This document shows positions 24,484-30,241 of a stretch of DNA of 52,078 nt, piece after piece. The DNA lies in IMG/VR virus record IMGVR_UViG_3300020281_000035, positions 1-52,078 of that record; one strand, given 5' to 3'. Both the position numbers and the translations under genes were made by a program. This DNA is from a virus. A model generated the notes under the pieces. It was not told the DNA's origin. It made no database searches and was given only the letters and a program-made list of their open reading frames with translations. The stretch's first letter is position 1. Each line of letters opens with the position of its first letter.

Positions 24484-24868
24484 ACGGTTCCTCCCATTCG
24501 TCTGTAAAGACACTATCCAGATGTTTGGTGATGTCGTCCGGTAGATACAGACGTGGCTCTTCGTAGCCCAGCGGCTCAACGTCTTTGCGTGTCGCGCTTC
24601 GATCCTTAATCCTTTGTTCTACCTCTGGCAACCAGTCATCCAAATTGTGCCCATGTTCTTTGTCTTCTGGAAACAGGATGGATTTGCCGTCCTTCTTAAT
24701 GTCAAGAATCATGTAATTGTGACAGCCCCATGTGTCCGTCACGACCTCATAGCCAAGGCTTTCAATCTCACCCTCGACCTCGTGCGTTCCGTTCCAGCCA
24801 TCGCCATCACCGAACCCGAACTTTGAGAAGGCATCTTCCCATTGCCATGTTATGATTACTCTAGGCAT
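24473..24868 (-). CDS. Acidic protein, unknown function
   Basis: A 131-residue protein from ATG 24868, overlapping the upstream stop by 8 bases. It is acidic, with Gly/Asp/Trp-rich start (FGFGDGDGWNGTHEVEGEIE), GYEVVTDTWGCHNYMILDI in the middle and a charged end (TDEWEEPYDY). No domain is known to me. It belongs to the string of small acidic genes from 27.0 to 24.5 kb. Confidence 0.55.
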   Translation of the reverse strand: MPRVIITWQWEDAFSKFGFGDGDGWNGTHEVEGEIESLGYEVVTDTWGCHNYMILDIKKDGKSILFPEDKEHGHNLDDWLPEVEQRIKDRSATRKDVEPLGYEEPRLYLPDDITKHLDSVFTDEWEEPYDY

Positions 24869-25073
24869 CGTAAGTCTCCAGATATTTTTCTTTGAAAGCT
24901 TGGTAGGCCAGCAGTTGATACGCATGATAGTGGATGGTTTCCCAATCTGCTACGGGGTCAATGCCACCACCATAATTAAATATGGACTCCAAATCACTTT
25001 CCATCATCAGCATGATTGCATTCGCCTGTTCTTGTGGTAATTCAATTACCATTGATTTCTGTTTCTTTGCCAT
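24861..25073 (-). CDS. Small acidic helical protein, unknown
   Basis: A 70-residue protein starting at ATG 25073, one base after the TGA of the previous gene (25077-25075). The start is basic (MAKKQKSMVIELPQEQANAI) and the rest acidic and aromatic (DPVADWETIHYHAYQLLAYQ). The frame is open much further upstream, but that part lies antisense to frame in the neighbouring gene and is Cys/Trp-rich, unlike a real protein. Confidence 0.5.
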   Translation of the reverse strand: MAKKQKSMVIELPQEQANAIMLMMESDLESIFNYGGGIDPVADWETIHYHAYQLLAYQAFKEKYLETYDA

Positions 25074-25074
25074 G

Positions 25075-25353
25075 TCAGTACACTCCAAATAAAAATTCGT
25101 TGATTGTTTCGATGTCTTCCAACACCACGAATACTTTGTCGAAACCTCCACCCATGTGAATGGCTGTGCATTCTTGCTCCAAGTCTCCTGTCCTGACTGT
25201 TTTCGGGCGCAGAACAAATTGCCCGTCACCAAAATAAAACACGCACAGTTCTGTGTCCCGTAGGTCATAGCCACCGCCCCATGATTCAGCAACCATGTGC
25301 AACGGCATACGTCTACGCTGTATGCGCGTAAGTGATTTTTCAACTTCAGACAT
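25075..25353 (-). CDS. Small unknown protein
   Basis: A 92-residue protein with a basic N-terminal helix (KSLTRIQRRRMPLH) and a strand-rich remainder (YDLRDTELCVFYFGDGQFVL, then KVFVVLEDIETINEFLFGVY). It overlaps its upstream neighbour by 8 bases. It is part of the 27.0-24.5 kb string of unknown early proteins. No motif for an enzyme is visible. Confidence 0.55.
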   Translation of the reverse strand: MSEVEKSLTRIQRRRMPLHMVAESWGGGYDLRDTELCVFYFGDGQFVLRPKTVRTGDLEQECTAIHMGGGFDKVFVVLEDIETINEFLFGVY

Positions 25354-25759
25354 AAATTAACTCCCCAAATAAACCACGTTGAATAATCTGGTCTGCAATC
25401 TCAGCATCGATGTCACCCTGCATAACAGACGATATAATATGCCATGATTCCAGCATATGAATGCCTTTCTCGATGATTCTCAGTGACGTGCCGTGTGCCA
25501 CTTCACTTTCAGTATCACCCCAACCATCACTGCCATGATGAATTGTCACCGGAAAGTTTTGCAGTATCTGCTTGCCCACCTTCAGGTCTTTGCCCTTCGT
25601 GTGGATATAATCTATCCAGTGTGTACTGCCCCCTTCGAGTGCAGTGATCCAAATATTTTCGGCAGTATCTGCCCACCATTCAAACGGATACTGATGCGCT
25701 ACCGTCAGGATTGGCGGAGCCAGCATACCTGTTGACTCTGTCCATTGTTGATTATTCAT
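25346..25759 (-). CDS. Trp-rich acidic protein, unknown function
   Basis: A 137-residue protein from ATG 25759, which overlaps the previous TGA as ATGA. It is rich in Trp and His (FEWWADTAENIWITALEGG, THWIDYIHTKGKD, IHHGSDGWGDTE) and mildly acidic. The 'E-W-W-A-D-x-A' and 'T-H-W-I-D-Y' blocks look conserved, but I do not recognise the family. Early position suggests a host-takeover role (inference). Confidence 0.55.
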   Translation of the reverse strand: MNNQQWTESTGMLAPPILTVAHQYPFEWWADTAENIWITALEGGSTHWIDYIHTKGKDLKVGKQILQNFPVTIHHGSDGWGDTESEVAHGTSLRIIEKGIHMLESWHIISSVMQGDIDAEIADQIIQRGLFGELIYV

Positions 25760-26061
25760 ATCCACATTCCCTTCCATTCTGTGTCCTTTTCTTTCCACTG
25801 AATTTCAATGCCATTCTCTGGCGGCTTCTCTTGGCTGTTCGACATGAAGTCCCAGCCAGCATTGTGATAGCTTTTGACTGCGATAATCTCACGATCCATG
25901 AGTTCGTAGTATTGATGCAATCTGTCGATAAACATTTTTAAATCACCCCACTTTATGTGGTCAGTCGGGTGGGTGGTGAACATGATGCCGTCACCCATTA
26001 GATCACCATGCTCAGTTGCCATGTCCATTTCTTCAATCATCAACTGTTTTAGCTTTCCCAT
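25756..26061 (-). CDS. Acidic protein, unknown function
   Basis: A 101-residue protein rich in Met, Asp and His (MIEEMDMATEHGDLMGDGIM, then FIDRLHQYYELMDREIIAVK). It overlaps the previous gene by 13 bases and the next as ATGA. A helical N-terminus followed by a Trp-containing end (EIQWKEKDTEWKGMWI). No recognised domain. Confidence 0.55.
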   Translation of the reverse strand: MGKLKQLMIEEMDMATEHGDLMGDGIMFTTHPTDHIKWGDLKMFIDRLHQYYELMDREIIAVKSYHNAGWDFMSNSQEKPPENGIEIQWKEKDTEWKGMWI

Positions 26062-26360
26062 TCTGTTCTCCTAAACATCCAGTTATATTCTTTTGACTTG
26101 TCGAAATCGTCCAGCCATTCAGCGTAGTCCGCACGATATCTATATTTAATCTTATCACCCCAGACTTTGTTCTGGTGACGGACATACACTGCCGCCCGAC
26201 CTTCGTTTACACAGAAGCGGTCATCATCACCAATACCAGCAACAGCCTGACCGTTGATTGATACGGCTTCGGTAATGGGAAACCACTTCTCAGCTTCCCA
26301 TTCCTTTTCACCCTTCAGCTTGTACTCAACAACCCAGCAATTTTTCTTTTGCTTGTCCAT
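26049..26360 (-). CDS. Charged protein, unknown function
   Basis: A 103-residue protein with a strand-rich start (NCWVVEYKLKGEKEWEAEKW) and a middle block (AVSINGQAVAGIGDDDRFCV) that ends in an aromatic, charged stretch (YRYRADYAEWLDDFDKSKEY). It shares one base with the upstream stop. No motif was recognised. It belongs to the string of coupled early genes. Confidence 0.55.
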   Translation of the reverse strand: MDKQKKNCWVVEYKLKGEKEWEAEKWFPITEAVSINGQAVAGIGDDDRFCVNEGRAAVYVRHQNKVWGDKIKYRYRADYAEWLDDFDKSKEYNWMFRRTEWES

Positions 26361-26782
26361 CAGCTTGCCTCCGCATATGCCCGTAGCATTTCGCTGTGCC
26401 TCATGCTGGCAGTCTCATGCCAGTATTGAGTTTCTAGTTTTTCGTCATAGCGTTTTTCAAAAATTGTTACGAACATATCTTTGTCGAAATCATCCCAACT
26501 GATGAGGTAATAGAAGTCGCACCAGTCGTATTCTTCCATCATCATGGGAATTGATGTATGTTCAAAGTTTGGAAGTAATCGAACCTCACCGCCTTTGGGG
26601 TTTTTGTTTGCCGCAACAAATGCTGCCGCAAATTCATCAGCTTCCCACCTTGGCAAAGGCCAAGCATATGCCTTGGCATCCTCAATGTGCGCTGCCGCAC
26701 CCTGTGGATAGCCGTCATAATGTTTGTAGACACCATAAATGTCTTTGCCGTCGTCGAAAAAATATACCGCTCTTGTACCCAT
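26360..26782 (-). CDS. Conserved-type protein with 'GTRAVYFFDDG' start
   Basis: A 140-residue protein. The N-terminus (MGTRAVYFFDDGKDIYGVYK then HYDGYPQGAA) matches a pattern I recall from phage and bacterial proteins of unknown function in which 'V-Y-K-H-Y-D-G-Y-P' is the hallmark. The middle is Trp/Ala-rich (AYAWPLPRWEADEFAAAFVA), and an acidic core follows (MMEEYDWCDFYYLISWDDFD). The hallmark suggests a real conserved family, but the activity is unknown. Confidence 0.65.
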   Translation of the reverse strand: MGTRAVYFFDDGKDIYGVYKHYDGYPQGAAAHIEDAKAYAWPLPRWEADEFAAAFVAANKNPKGGEVRLLPNFEHTSIPMMMEEYDWCDFYYLISWDDFDKDMFVTIFEKRYDEKLETQYWHETASMRHSEMLRAYAEAS

Positions 26783-27030
26783 TAGCTTACCCTCCAGCCT
26801 TCATTATCCAGATAGATTAACATGTGATCCATGTACCTCGGTTCGATGACCAAAGACCGACCAAAGAATTGCCAGTCTATACCAGCTTCAAATACTATTC
26901 TTGATTCTTCTTCCAACCAATCAGCCGCACTATCGTTCATAGGCTGAACCAACATGATTGAACCTTCGTTGATGAACTTGAAATCACCGTCCTTGATCCA
27001 CGAACCTTGGTCCTGTGTTTGTGTTGTCAT
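26782..27030 (-). CDS. Small acidic protein, first gene of its operon
   Basis: An 82-residue protein with Gln-rich start (MTTQTQDQGSWIKDGDF), then EGSIMLVQPMNDSAADWLEE and IDWQFFGRSLVIEPRYMDHM. The 'G-S-I-x-L-V-x-P...A-x-x-W-L' and 'F-G-x-x-L-V-I-E-P-R-Y' arrangement looks like a conserved two-block phage protein. It is the promoter-proximal gene, 41 bases after the predicted -10 box region at 27071, so it should be expressed early and strongly. Confidence 0.55.
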   Translation of the reverse strand: MTTQTQDQGSWIKDGDFKFINEGSIMLVQPMNDSAADWLEEESRIVFEAGIDWQFFGRSLVIEPRYMDHMLIYLDNEGWRVS

Positions 27031-27070
27031 ATCACTTGTCCTCCGATATACTGAGATAACTTCATATCTA

Positions 27071-27098
27071 ATCCTATAGGATTACATGGGATAGTCAA
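27071..27098 (-). promoter_or_regulatory. Leftward early promoter
   Basis: On the minus strand TTGACT (27098-27093) and TAGGAT (27076-27071) are 16 bases apart, a sigma-70-like pair preceding the gene that starts at 27030. The surrounding bases TACATGGGATA (plus strand, 27084-27094) also occur beside the promoter near 30190, a possible shared regulator site. Confidence 0.6.
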
Positions 27099-27106
27099 CA
27101 ACAAAA

Positions 27107-27242
27107 TGCATCTGACTATAATGTTTTTTTTGCCTTTTAATTTTTTGAAAAAATTTTTGAGAAATGCCGTTACAAACGTTACAAACGTTACAACCCTTAT
27201 CACACAAGGGATACAGCTGTAACACTTCTGTAACGTTGTAAC
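27107..27242. promoter_or_regulatory. A/T-rich tract plus mirrored GTTACAA iterons: candidate operator or origin
   Basis: An A/T-rich tract (27107-27165, with runs of T and A) is followed by three direct copies of GTTACAA at exactly 9-base spacing (27169, 27178, 27187). A CCCTT/AAGGG hairpin comes next (27194-27210). Three inverted copies TGTAAC follow (27218, 27229, 27237). Direct iterons beside an A/T-rich tract are typical of replication origins, while mirrored copies are typical of operators. The region lies between divergent early and small-terminase genes, so either role fits. Confidence 0.6.
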
Positions 27243-27257
27243 ACTTACGAGGGGGCC

Positions 27258-27857
27258 GTGAGACGAAAAATGGAAAAACAAAAGACTGAACCCACAGAAA
27301 ACACTATAGGCAAAGTTGGTAGACCTGCTGGATTGACGGAACGCCAAAAGACTTTTGCCAAGTTTTATGTCGAGGGCAGACACAGTAACGCTGAGTGTGC
27401 AAGAATGGCTGGCTACTCTGACAAGTCTTCTATTACCATGGCATCCAAACTTCTGAATGGTAGAGACTTCCCTGATGTTGTCGAACTGATAAAAGAACTG
27501 CGACAGGCGGCTGAACGCAGATATGGCGTGACCCTGATGCATCAGCTTAAACGGCTGGATGAATTGTCGAGGGGTGCAGAAGAGGCTGGACAATATTCTG
27601 CCGCAATCAACGCTGAAAAAATCCGTTCCGCTTTGGGTGGCCTGACTATTGACAGGCGAGAACAGCAACACGTCCACCAGTTGGACAGCATGACCAAACA
27701 GGATATTGTCGCACGTCTGGCAGAATTGCGGAAATCCTATCCACACGCTTTTATCGAGGGGGAAATATCTGATGCCAAAATCATCGAAGACAGAGAAAAA
27801 CCTTTGGCAATCACTGAAGAAACACTTGCCGAAAAAGACACACTGCCAACGGATTGA
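27258..27857 (+). CDS. terS: Terminase small subunit
   Basis: This 199-residue protein should recognise phage DNA for packaging. The N-terminal half contains a helix-turn-helix-like region typical of small terminases: LTERQKTFAKFYVEGRHSNA, ECARMAGYSDKSSITMASKL, LNGRDFPDVVELIKELRQ (about 27-78). A helical oligomerisation region follows (to about 125), and a Lys/Glu-rich tail. Starts are GTG 27258 (GAGGGGG directly upstream) or ATG 27270. It lies 2.5 kb from the large subunit, separated by a leftward island. Confidence 0.8.
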   Translation: MRRKMEKQKTEPTENTIGKVGRPAGLTERQKTFAKFYVEGRHSNAECARMAGYSDKSSITMASKLLNGRDFPDVVELIKELRQAAERRYGVTLMHQLKRLDELSRGAEEAGQYSAAINAEKIRSALGGLTIDRREQQHVHQLDSMTKQDIVARLAELRKSYPHAFIEGEISDAKIIEDREKPLAITEETLAEKDTLPTD

Positions 27858-28209
27858 GAATCGTGTAGCAGAGGGAATGCCCGATGTATATATGTGCATC
27901 GATGGCGCACCAGTATGGGTTGAATTAAAGATAATAAAAAGAAATGGGATAACCCTACAACCGTCCCAAATTGCTTGGCATTTATCGCATTCTAGGTGCG
28001 GTGGCGTTTCTTTTTTTCTTGCTTCGACGGCCTCCGAGCCTGATGTATTTTTATTTGAGAGCGGAAAAGCTTTGGAAATCCAAGGTGCAAGGGCTGATGA
28101 CCTGCGGCCCATGTCCATCTGGCAGGGCGATATTAAATCTGCGCCCGACGCTCTGCGATCTGCGGCCTGCGAACGATGGTCTGCGGCCTGCGGCCTGCGA
28201 ACGATGTAG
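27772..28209 (+). CDS. VRR-NUC / PD-(D/E)XK nuclease with repeat-derived tail
   Basis: A 145-residue protein from ATG 27772 (GAGGGGG ten bases upstream), overlapping the small terminase by 86 bases. The nuclease core is R-I-E-N-R-V-A-E-G-M-P-D (D38), VWVELKI (E51, K53) and LQPSQIAWH (Q66), the VRR-NUC pattern of phage Holliday-junction-type nucleases. The last 18 residues (RSAACERWSAACGLRTM) are encoded by the CTGCGGCC repeats at 28160-28206, so the natural C-terminus may have been replaced or extended by repeat sequence. It may trim packaged DNA or process junctions (inference). Confidence 0.8.
   Translation: MPKSSKTEKNLWQSLKKHLPKKTHCQRIENRVAEGMPDVYMCIDGAPVWVELKIIKRNGITLQPSQIAWHLSHSRCGGVSFFLASTASEPDVFLFESGKALEIQGARADDLRPMSIWQGDIKSAPDALRSAACERWSAACGLRTM
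28099..28112 (+). repeat. 14-base direct repeat, left copy (with 30297-30310)
   Basis: GACCTGCGGCCCAT occurs here inside the nuclease gene and again at 30297-30310 upstream of the large terminase. The two copies flank the leftward gene island that separates the two terminase genes. Confidence 0.75.
28160..28206 (+). repeat. CTGCGGCC repeat cluster, left side
   Basis: Two exact 19-base copies of CTGCGGCCTGCGAACGATG lie at 28160-28178 and 28188-28206, with an extra CTGCGGC unit between. Related copies occur at 28913-28947. The G/C-rich repeats differ from the surrounding coding DNA. Confidence 0.85.
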
Positions 28210-28223
28210 TAGGATTCGCGCAT

Positions 28224-28255
28224 AAAAAAACTAGCGCAACCTGACGGCTGCGCTA
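28224..28255 (-). terminator. Intrinsic terminator after the GP88-like gene
   Basis: On the leftward strand TAGCGCA and TGCGCTA pair perfectly (28249-28255 with 28232-28238, 10-base loop) and are followed by G and seven T (28230-28224). It lies seven bases after the GP88-like stop, so it should end that single-gene unit. Confidence 0.85.
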
Positions 28256-28261
28256 TGTGCC

Positions 28262-28849
28262 CTAGTGTTTGTGATATGAAACTGTTTTAACATCACGCGA
28301 CCAGCAAGCGCGGCATTCGCCACACTTTCCGCCTTGCGTTGGTGCTGGGCATTCGTGACCAATTGGCGCGGCATTCTTTACGACTGCGCTTGAGTGTTCC
28401 CAATCTTGCGGTGGCGTGTCGTCAATCATTGTTGCGCTGTATCTGATAACAGCATTATCTGGCAACGCTTCAAGCTTCAATGCTTCCTGCCAAATTTTGC
28501 GTTCTTTTGTGGGGATCCAGTGTTTCTTTTCTGGTGTTGCTTTGATTACGTCGATAATGTTTAACGCCATGCGGACGTTCTGCACGTCGCCTGAATCGAA
28601 CCAACGGAAATAAGGCGACCTTGTCTTGTTCAACATAGCGACCATTTGCGGGACAAAATCAAGAGCATTAAAAAACTTTAACCGCTCTTCCATTTTGTCA
28701 ACCACGTTCGGCATATTGTAGCGGCCTTTTCTAGCGTAGCAGTCATGGCAGACTGAGCCTTTAATCTTTGCTAGCTTGTCGCCTGTTTTACACTTCCATG
28801 CTGAAAGGCTAACAGAATAGCCTGGCATTTTACTGGTGTTTGATAACAT
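28262..28849 (-). CDS. GP88-like / Cys-rich metalloprotein-like phage protein
   Basis: A 195-residue protein from ATG 28849, with AAGGAA eight bases upstream and a promoter just before. The N-terminus reads NTSKMPGYSVSLSAWKCKTG, then GSVCHDCYARKGRYNMPNVV, then a conserved-looking FRWFDSGDVQ and HWIPTKERKIW. It ends in a second Cys block, CPAPTQGGKCGECRACW. A C-x-x-C-Y-A motif near the N-terminus plus C-terminal cysteines is the pattern of phage GP88/DUF7227-type proteins, possibly a Fe-S or zinc protein. The function is unknown. It has its own promoter and terminator, like a self-contained accessory gene. Confidence 0.7.
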   Translation of the reverse strand: MLSNTSKMPGYSVSLSAWKCKTGDKLAKIKGSVCHDCYARKGRYNMPNVVDKMEERLKFFNALDFVPQMVAMLNKTRSPYFRWFDSGDVQNVRMALNIIDVIKATPEKKHWIPTKERKIWQEALKLEALPDNAVIRYSATMIDDTPPQDWEHSSAVVKNAAPIGHECPAPTQGGKCGECRACWSRDVKTVSYHKH

Positions 28850-28877
28850 AGCTTTTCCTTTCTTATTATCTTTTCCC

Positions 28878-28905
28878 ATTTTATCCCAACCACAGAATAA
28901 GTCAA
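28878..28905 (-). promoter_or_regulatory. Promoter of the GP88-like gene
   Basis: On the minus strand TTGACT (28905-28900) and TAAAAT (28883-28878) are 16 bases apart, close to the sigma-70 consensus. The downstream ATG at 28849 lies about 20 bases after the expected transcription start. Because an ATG at 28879 is inside the -10 box, the longer reading frame start (28972) is not used. Confidence 0.7.
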
Positions 28906-28912
28906 CTTTAAT

Positions 28913-28947
28913 CTGCGGCCTGCGGCCCACGCCTGCGGCCTGCGAAC
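28913..28947 (+). repeat. CTGCGGCC repeat cluster, right side
   Basis: CTGCGGCCTGCGGCCC at 28913-28928 and CTGCGGCCTGCGAAC at 28933-28947 match the units at 28160-28206 in the same orientation. Together the two clusters bracket the GP88-like gene and its promoter and terminator. Confidence 0.8.
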
Positions 28948-28970
28948 TTCGGATGCGCGACGCGCACAAC

Positions 28971-29009
28971 AAGGAAGGCAGGCCCAGCTACGCTGGGCCT
29001 GCCTTCCTT
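28971..29009 (-). terminator. Perfect 17-base-pair stem-loop
   Basis: Bases 28971-28987 pair perfectly with 28993-29009 around a five-base loop CTACG. An outer CACAAC/GTTGTG pairing (28965-28970 with 29013-29018) extends it past a three-base bulge. It follows the leftward genes from 30.1 kb and could end them, but it lacks a long T tract on either strand, so it may instead block exonucleases or act as a bidirectional barrier. Confidence 0.6.
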
Positions 29010-29082
29010 AAAGTTGTGTGATACACAGATACACCGTGTAGATCATGAGTGCTGAGATAGCGGCATGGGCTTGAATGTTCAT
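29008..29082 (-). CDS. Possible 24-residue membrane peptide
   Basis: A very short frame from ATG 29082, six bases after the upstream gene's stop: MNIQAHAAISALMIYTVYLC then ITQL. The 16-residue hydrophobic run (AAISALMIYTVYLCIT) would span a membrane. It sits in an operon position directly before the stem-loop, but the ribosome-binding site is poor, so it is only a candidate. Confidence 0.3.
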   Translation of the reverse strand: MNIQAHAAISALMIYTVYLCITQL

Positions 29083-29088
29083 GGTCAA

Positions 29089-29301
29089 CTACCCGTGCAG
29101 AATGTCGCTAAGTTCACCGTCCCAAAAATCATCGTTGGCACACTCAATCGCAGCGCGTGGGGTCATGCCCGTATCAAAGTAATCGCGCCAGCTTGCATCT
29201 GCTAAATCATGAATGCCCAGTCCTGCCATGTTGGTTACCTGACGGTTGCACTCTTTCTCAAACTGTTCATATGTTGGGTTTTCAATTTCTTCATATTTCA
29301 T
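29089..29301 (-). CDS. Small acidic protein, unknown function
   Basis: A 70-residue acidic protein: NPTYEQFEKECNRQVTNMAG, then GIHDLADASWRDYFDTGMTP and AAIECANDDFWDGELSDIL. The 'Y-x-x-F-x-x-E-x-N-R-Q-V...L-x-D-A-x-W-x-D-Y-F-D-x-G-x-x-P' layout recalls small phage proteins of unknown function seen elsewhere. A hairpin separates it from the upstream gene. Confidence 0.6.
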   Translation of the reverse strand: MKYEEIENPTYEQFEKECNRQVTNMAGLGIHDLADASWRDYFDTGMTPRAAIECANDDFWDGELSDILHG

Positions 29302-29311
29302 ATCAGTAAAT

Positions 29312-29329
29312 CGGGGGCTTTCGCCCCCG
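29312..29329 (-). other. Intergenic hairpin in the leftward operon
   Basis: CGGGGGC (29312-29318) pairs with GCCCCCG (29323-29329) around loop TTTC, between the stop at 29335 and the start at 29301. The leftward strand continues ATTTACT, a weak T tract, so it is a possible partial terminator. Confidence 0.5.
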
Positions 29330-29334
29330 CTCCT

Positions 29335-29517
29335 CTACTTTGCTTGTTGTTTTAAGTTATCCAGCTTCACTGCTTTTAATGCTGGATTGATTCCGTTTAT
29401 GATAGCGTCAAGCTTCACGAGGTGATGCTTGGCCTCTTCATCCCGACCTACTGCGTTCATCAACAGATAAAACTGATAGGTAAACCGCAACTGGTCTTTC
29501 AAGGTTTTATACGCCAT
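29335..29517 (-). CDS. Small helical protein, unknown function
   Basis: A 60-residue protein from ATG 29517 that overlaps the upstream winged-helix gene by 11 bases (an in-frame ATG at 29547 exists inside that gene). It is nearly all helix: LKDQLRFTYQFYLLMNAVGR, then HHLVKLDAIINGINPALKAV. Probably a small dimeric or partner protein. No family is recognised. Confidence 0.5.
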   Translation of the reverse strand: MAYKTLKDQLRFTYQFYLLMNAVGRDEEAKHHLVKLDAIINGINPALKAVKLDNLKQQAK

Positions 29518-29881
29518 GACGACGGCCCCAATAACGATATTTACCATTACGACCTTTGACCTTTTCTATCTTATGACCGTTTTCACGCAGCAGATGGATA
29601 GCGGCAAAACAAGTCTGTACACCGTACCCAGTCAGCCTAGCCAATCCTTTAGGCGTGGCGTCTTTCTCGATTAGAATATCCAGAATAGCATCCTGACAAG
29701 TCATGCCGTTCAATAGCCGCTTGCGCTTGCCCTTAACTTTGGCGACCGCTCTAGGCTTGGCAACGGTCTCAAGCTTGCGCTGCTCAACTGCCTTTGGTGC
29801 TACGGTCTGGACGTTGACGCCAGCAGGCAGCCAGATTGTAGTGCCGTCTTTGCTGGTCTTAATTGTAATATATTCAGTCAT
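29507..29881 (-). CDS. Putative winged-helix DNA-binding protein
   Basis: A 124-residue protein whose C-terminal part (about 60-124) fits a winged helix: TCQDAILDILIEKDATPKGL, then ARLTGYGVQTCFAAIHLLRE (the 'helix-turn-helix') and NGHKIEKVKGRNGKYRYWGR (the wing). The N-terminus has a strand-rich start (EYITIKTSKDGTTIWLPAG) and a basic linker VAKVKGKRKR. It may regulate early transcription. The GAAAGGAT site upstream of ATG 29881 supports the start. Confidence 0.6.
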   Translation of the reverse strand: MTEYITIKTSKDGTTIWLPAGVNVQTVAPKAVEQRKLETVAKPRAVAKVKGKRKRLLNGMTCQDAILDILIEKDATPKGLARLTGYGVQTCFAAIHLLRENGHKIEKVKGRNGKYRYWGRRHGV

Positions 29882-29915
29882 CAGATTATCCTTTCGTTGA
29901 CTGTTAACCTTGAAA

Positions 29916-29935
29916 GGCGGGACTATTGTCCCGCC
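29916..29935 (-). other. Hairpin overlapping the end of the 64-residue-type gene
   Basis: GGCGGGAC (29916-29923) pairs perfectly with GTCCCGCC (29928-29935), loop TATT, spanning the last codons and stop of the first leftward gene. On the leftward strand it is followed by TTTCAAGG, a short T run. It may attenuate transcription into the winged-helix gene. Confidence 0.5.
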
Positions 29936-30105
29936 TGCTCTTCCATAAGACGCTCAATGCGCTTTGCCAAAACATGGGCCACATCTTCCAAGGTGTACAA
30001 CACCTGACCACAAGAAACATAGTGTTTATTCACCATGCTGTAGCCGTTGCCACGCTTGGTAAGATGCCAGCCAAGAGCCTTTGCAATTTGCTGAAGATGC
30101 TTCAT
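29923..30105 (-). CDS. Small unknown protein, first in leftward unit
   Basis: A 60-residue protein from ATG 30105 (an in-frame ATG at 30117 is also possible): KHLQQIAKALGWHLTKRGNG, YSMVNKHYVSCGQ, VLYTLEDVAHVLAKRIERLM. The strand-turn-strand start then 'T-L-E-D-V-x-x-x-L' helix is a common layout of small phage proteins of unknown function. AAGGTTTCC near the start is G-poor, but a promoter lies just upstream (30186-30157). Confidence 0.55.
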   Translation of the reverse strand: MKHLQQIAKALGWHLTKRGNGYSMVNKHYVSCGQVLYTLEDVAHVLAKRIERLMEEQAGQ

Positions 30106-30156
30106 GGAAACCTCCAAGGTTGATTGGGTTCACGGAAGTGTGATCCCTTCTTTGCC

Positions 30157-30186
30157 AGATTATCACGAAACATATAAGCTGGTCAA
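30157..30186 (-). promoter_or_regulatory. Leftward early promoter
   Basis: On the minus strand TTGACC (30186-30181) and TAATCT (30162-30157) are 18 bases apart. It precedes the leftward unit that starts at 30105-30117. TACATGGGATA just beyond its -35 (30190-30200) is also found at the 27.09 kb promoter. Confidence 0.6.
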
Positions 30187-30241
30187 CAAATACATGGGAT
30201 AATCTTTTCCATTATATGAAATAATCTGGGGTTACTTGGGA

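Noticed and set aside
24868-25343. Long versions of the genes that end at 24473 and 24861
   Set aside because: Upstream parts overlap neighbours in another frame and have Cys/Trp-rich composition; internal ATGs give stop-start coupling.
27027-28223. A 398-codon leftward frame opposite the small terminase and nuclease genes
   Set aside because: It is Cys/Phe/Ser-rich with no recognisable domain and lies antisense to two well-supported genes; typical of a shadow frame.
28849-28972. Longer N-terminus for the GP88-like protein (start at 28972)
   Set aside because: The extension crosses the promoter -35/-10, the CTGCGGCC repeats and part of the 17-base-pair hairpin; ATG 28849 has a good site and lies after the predicted transcription start.
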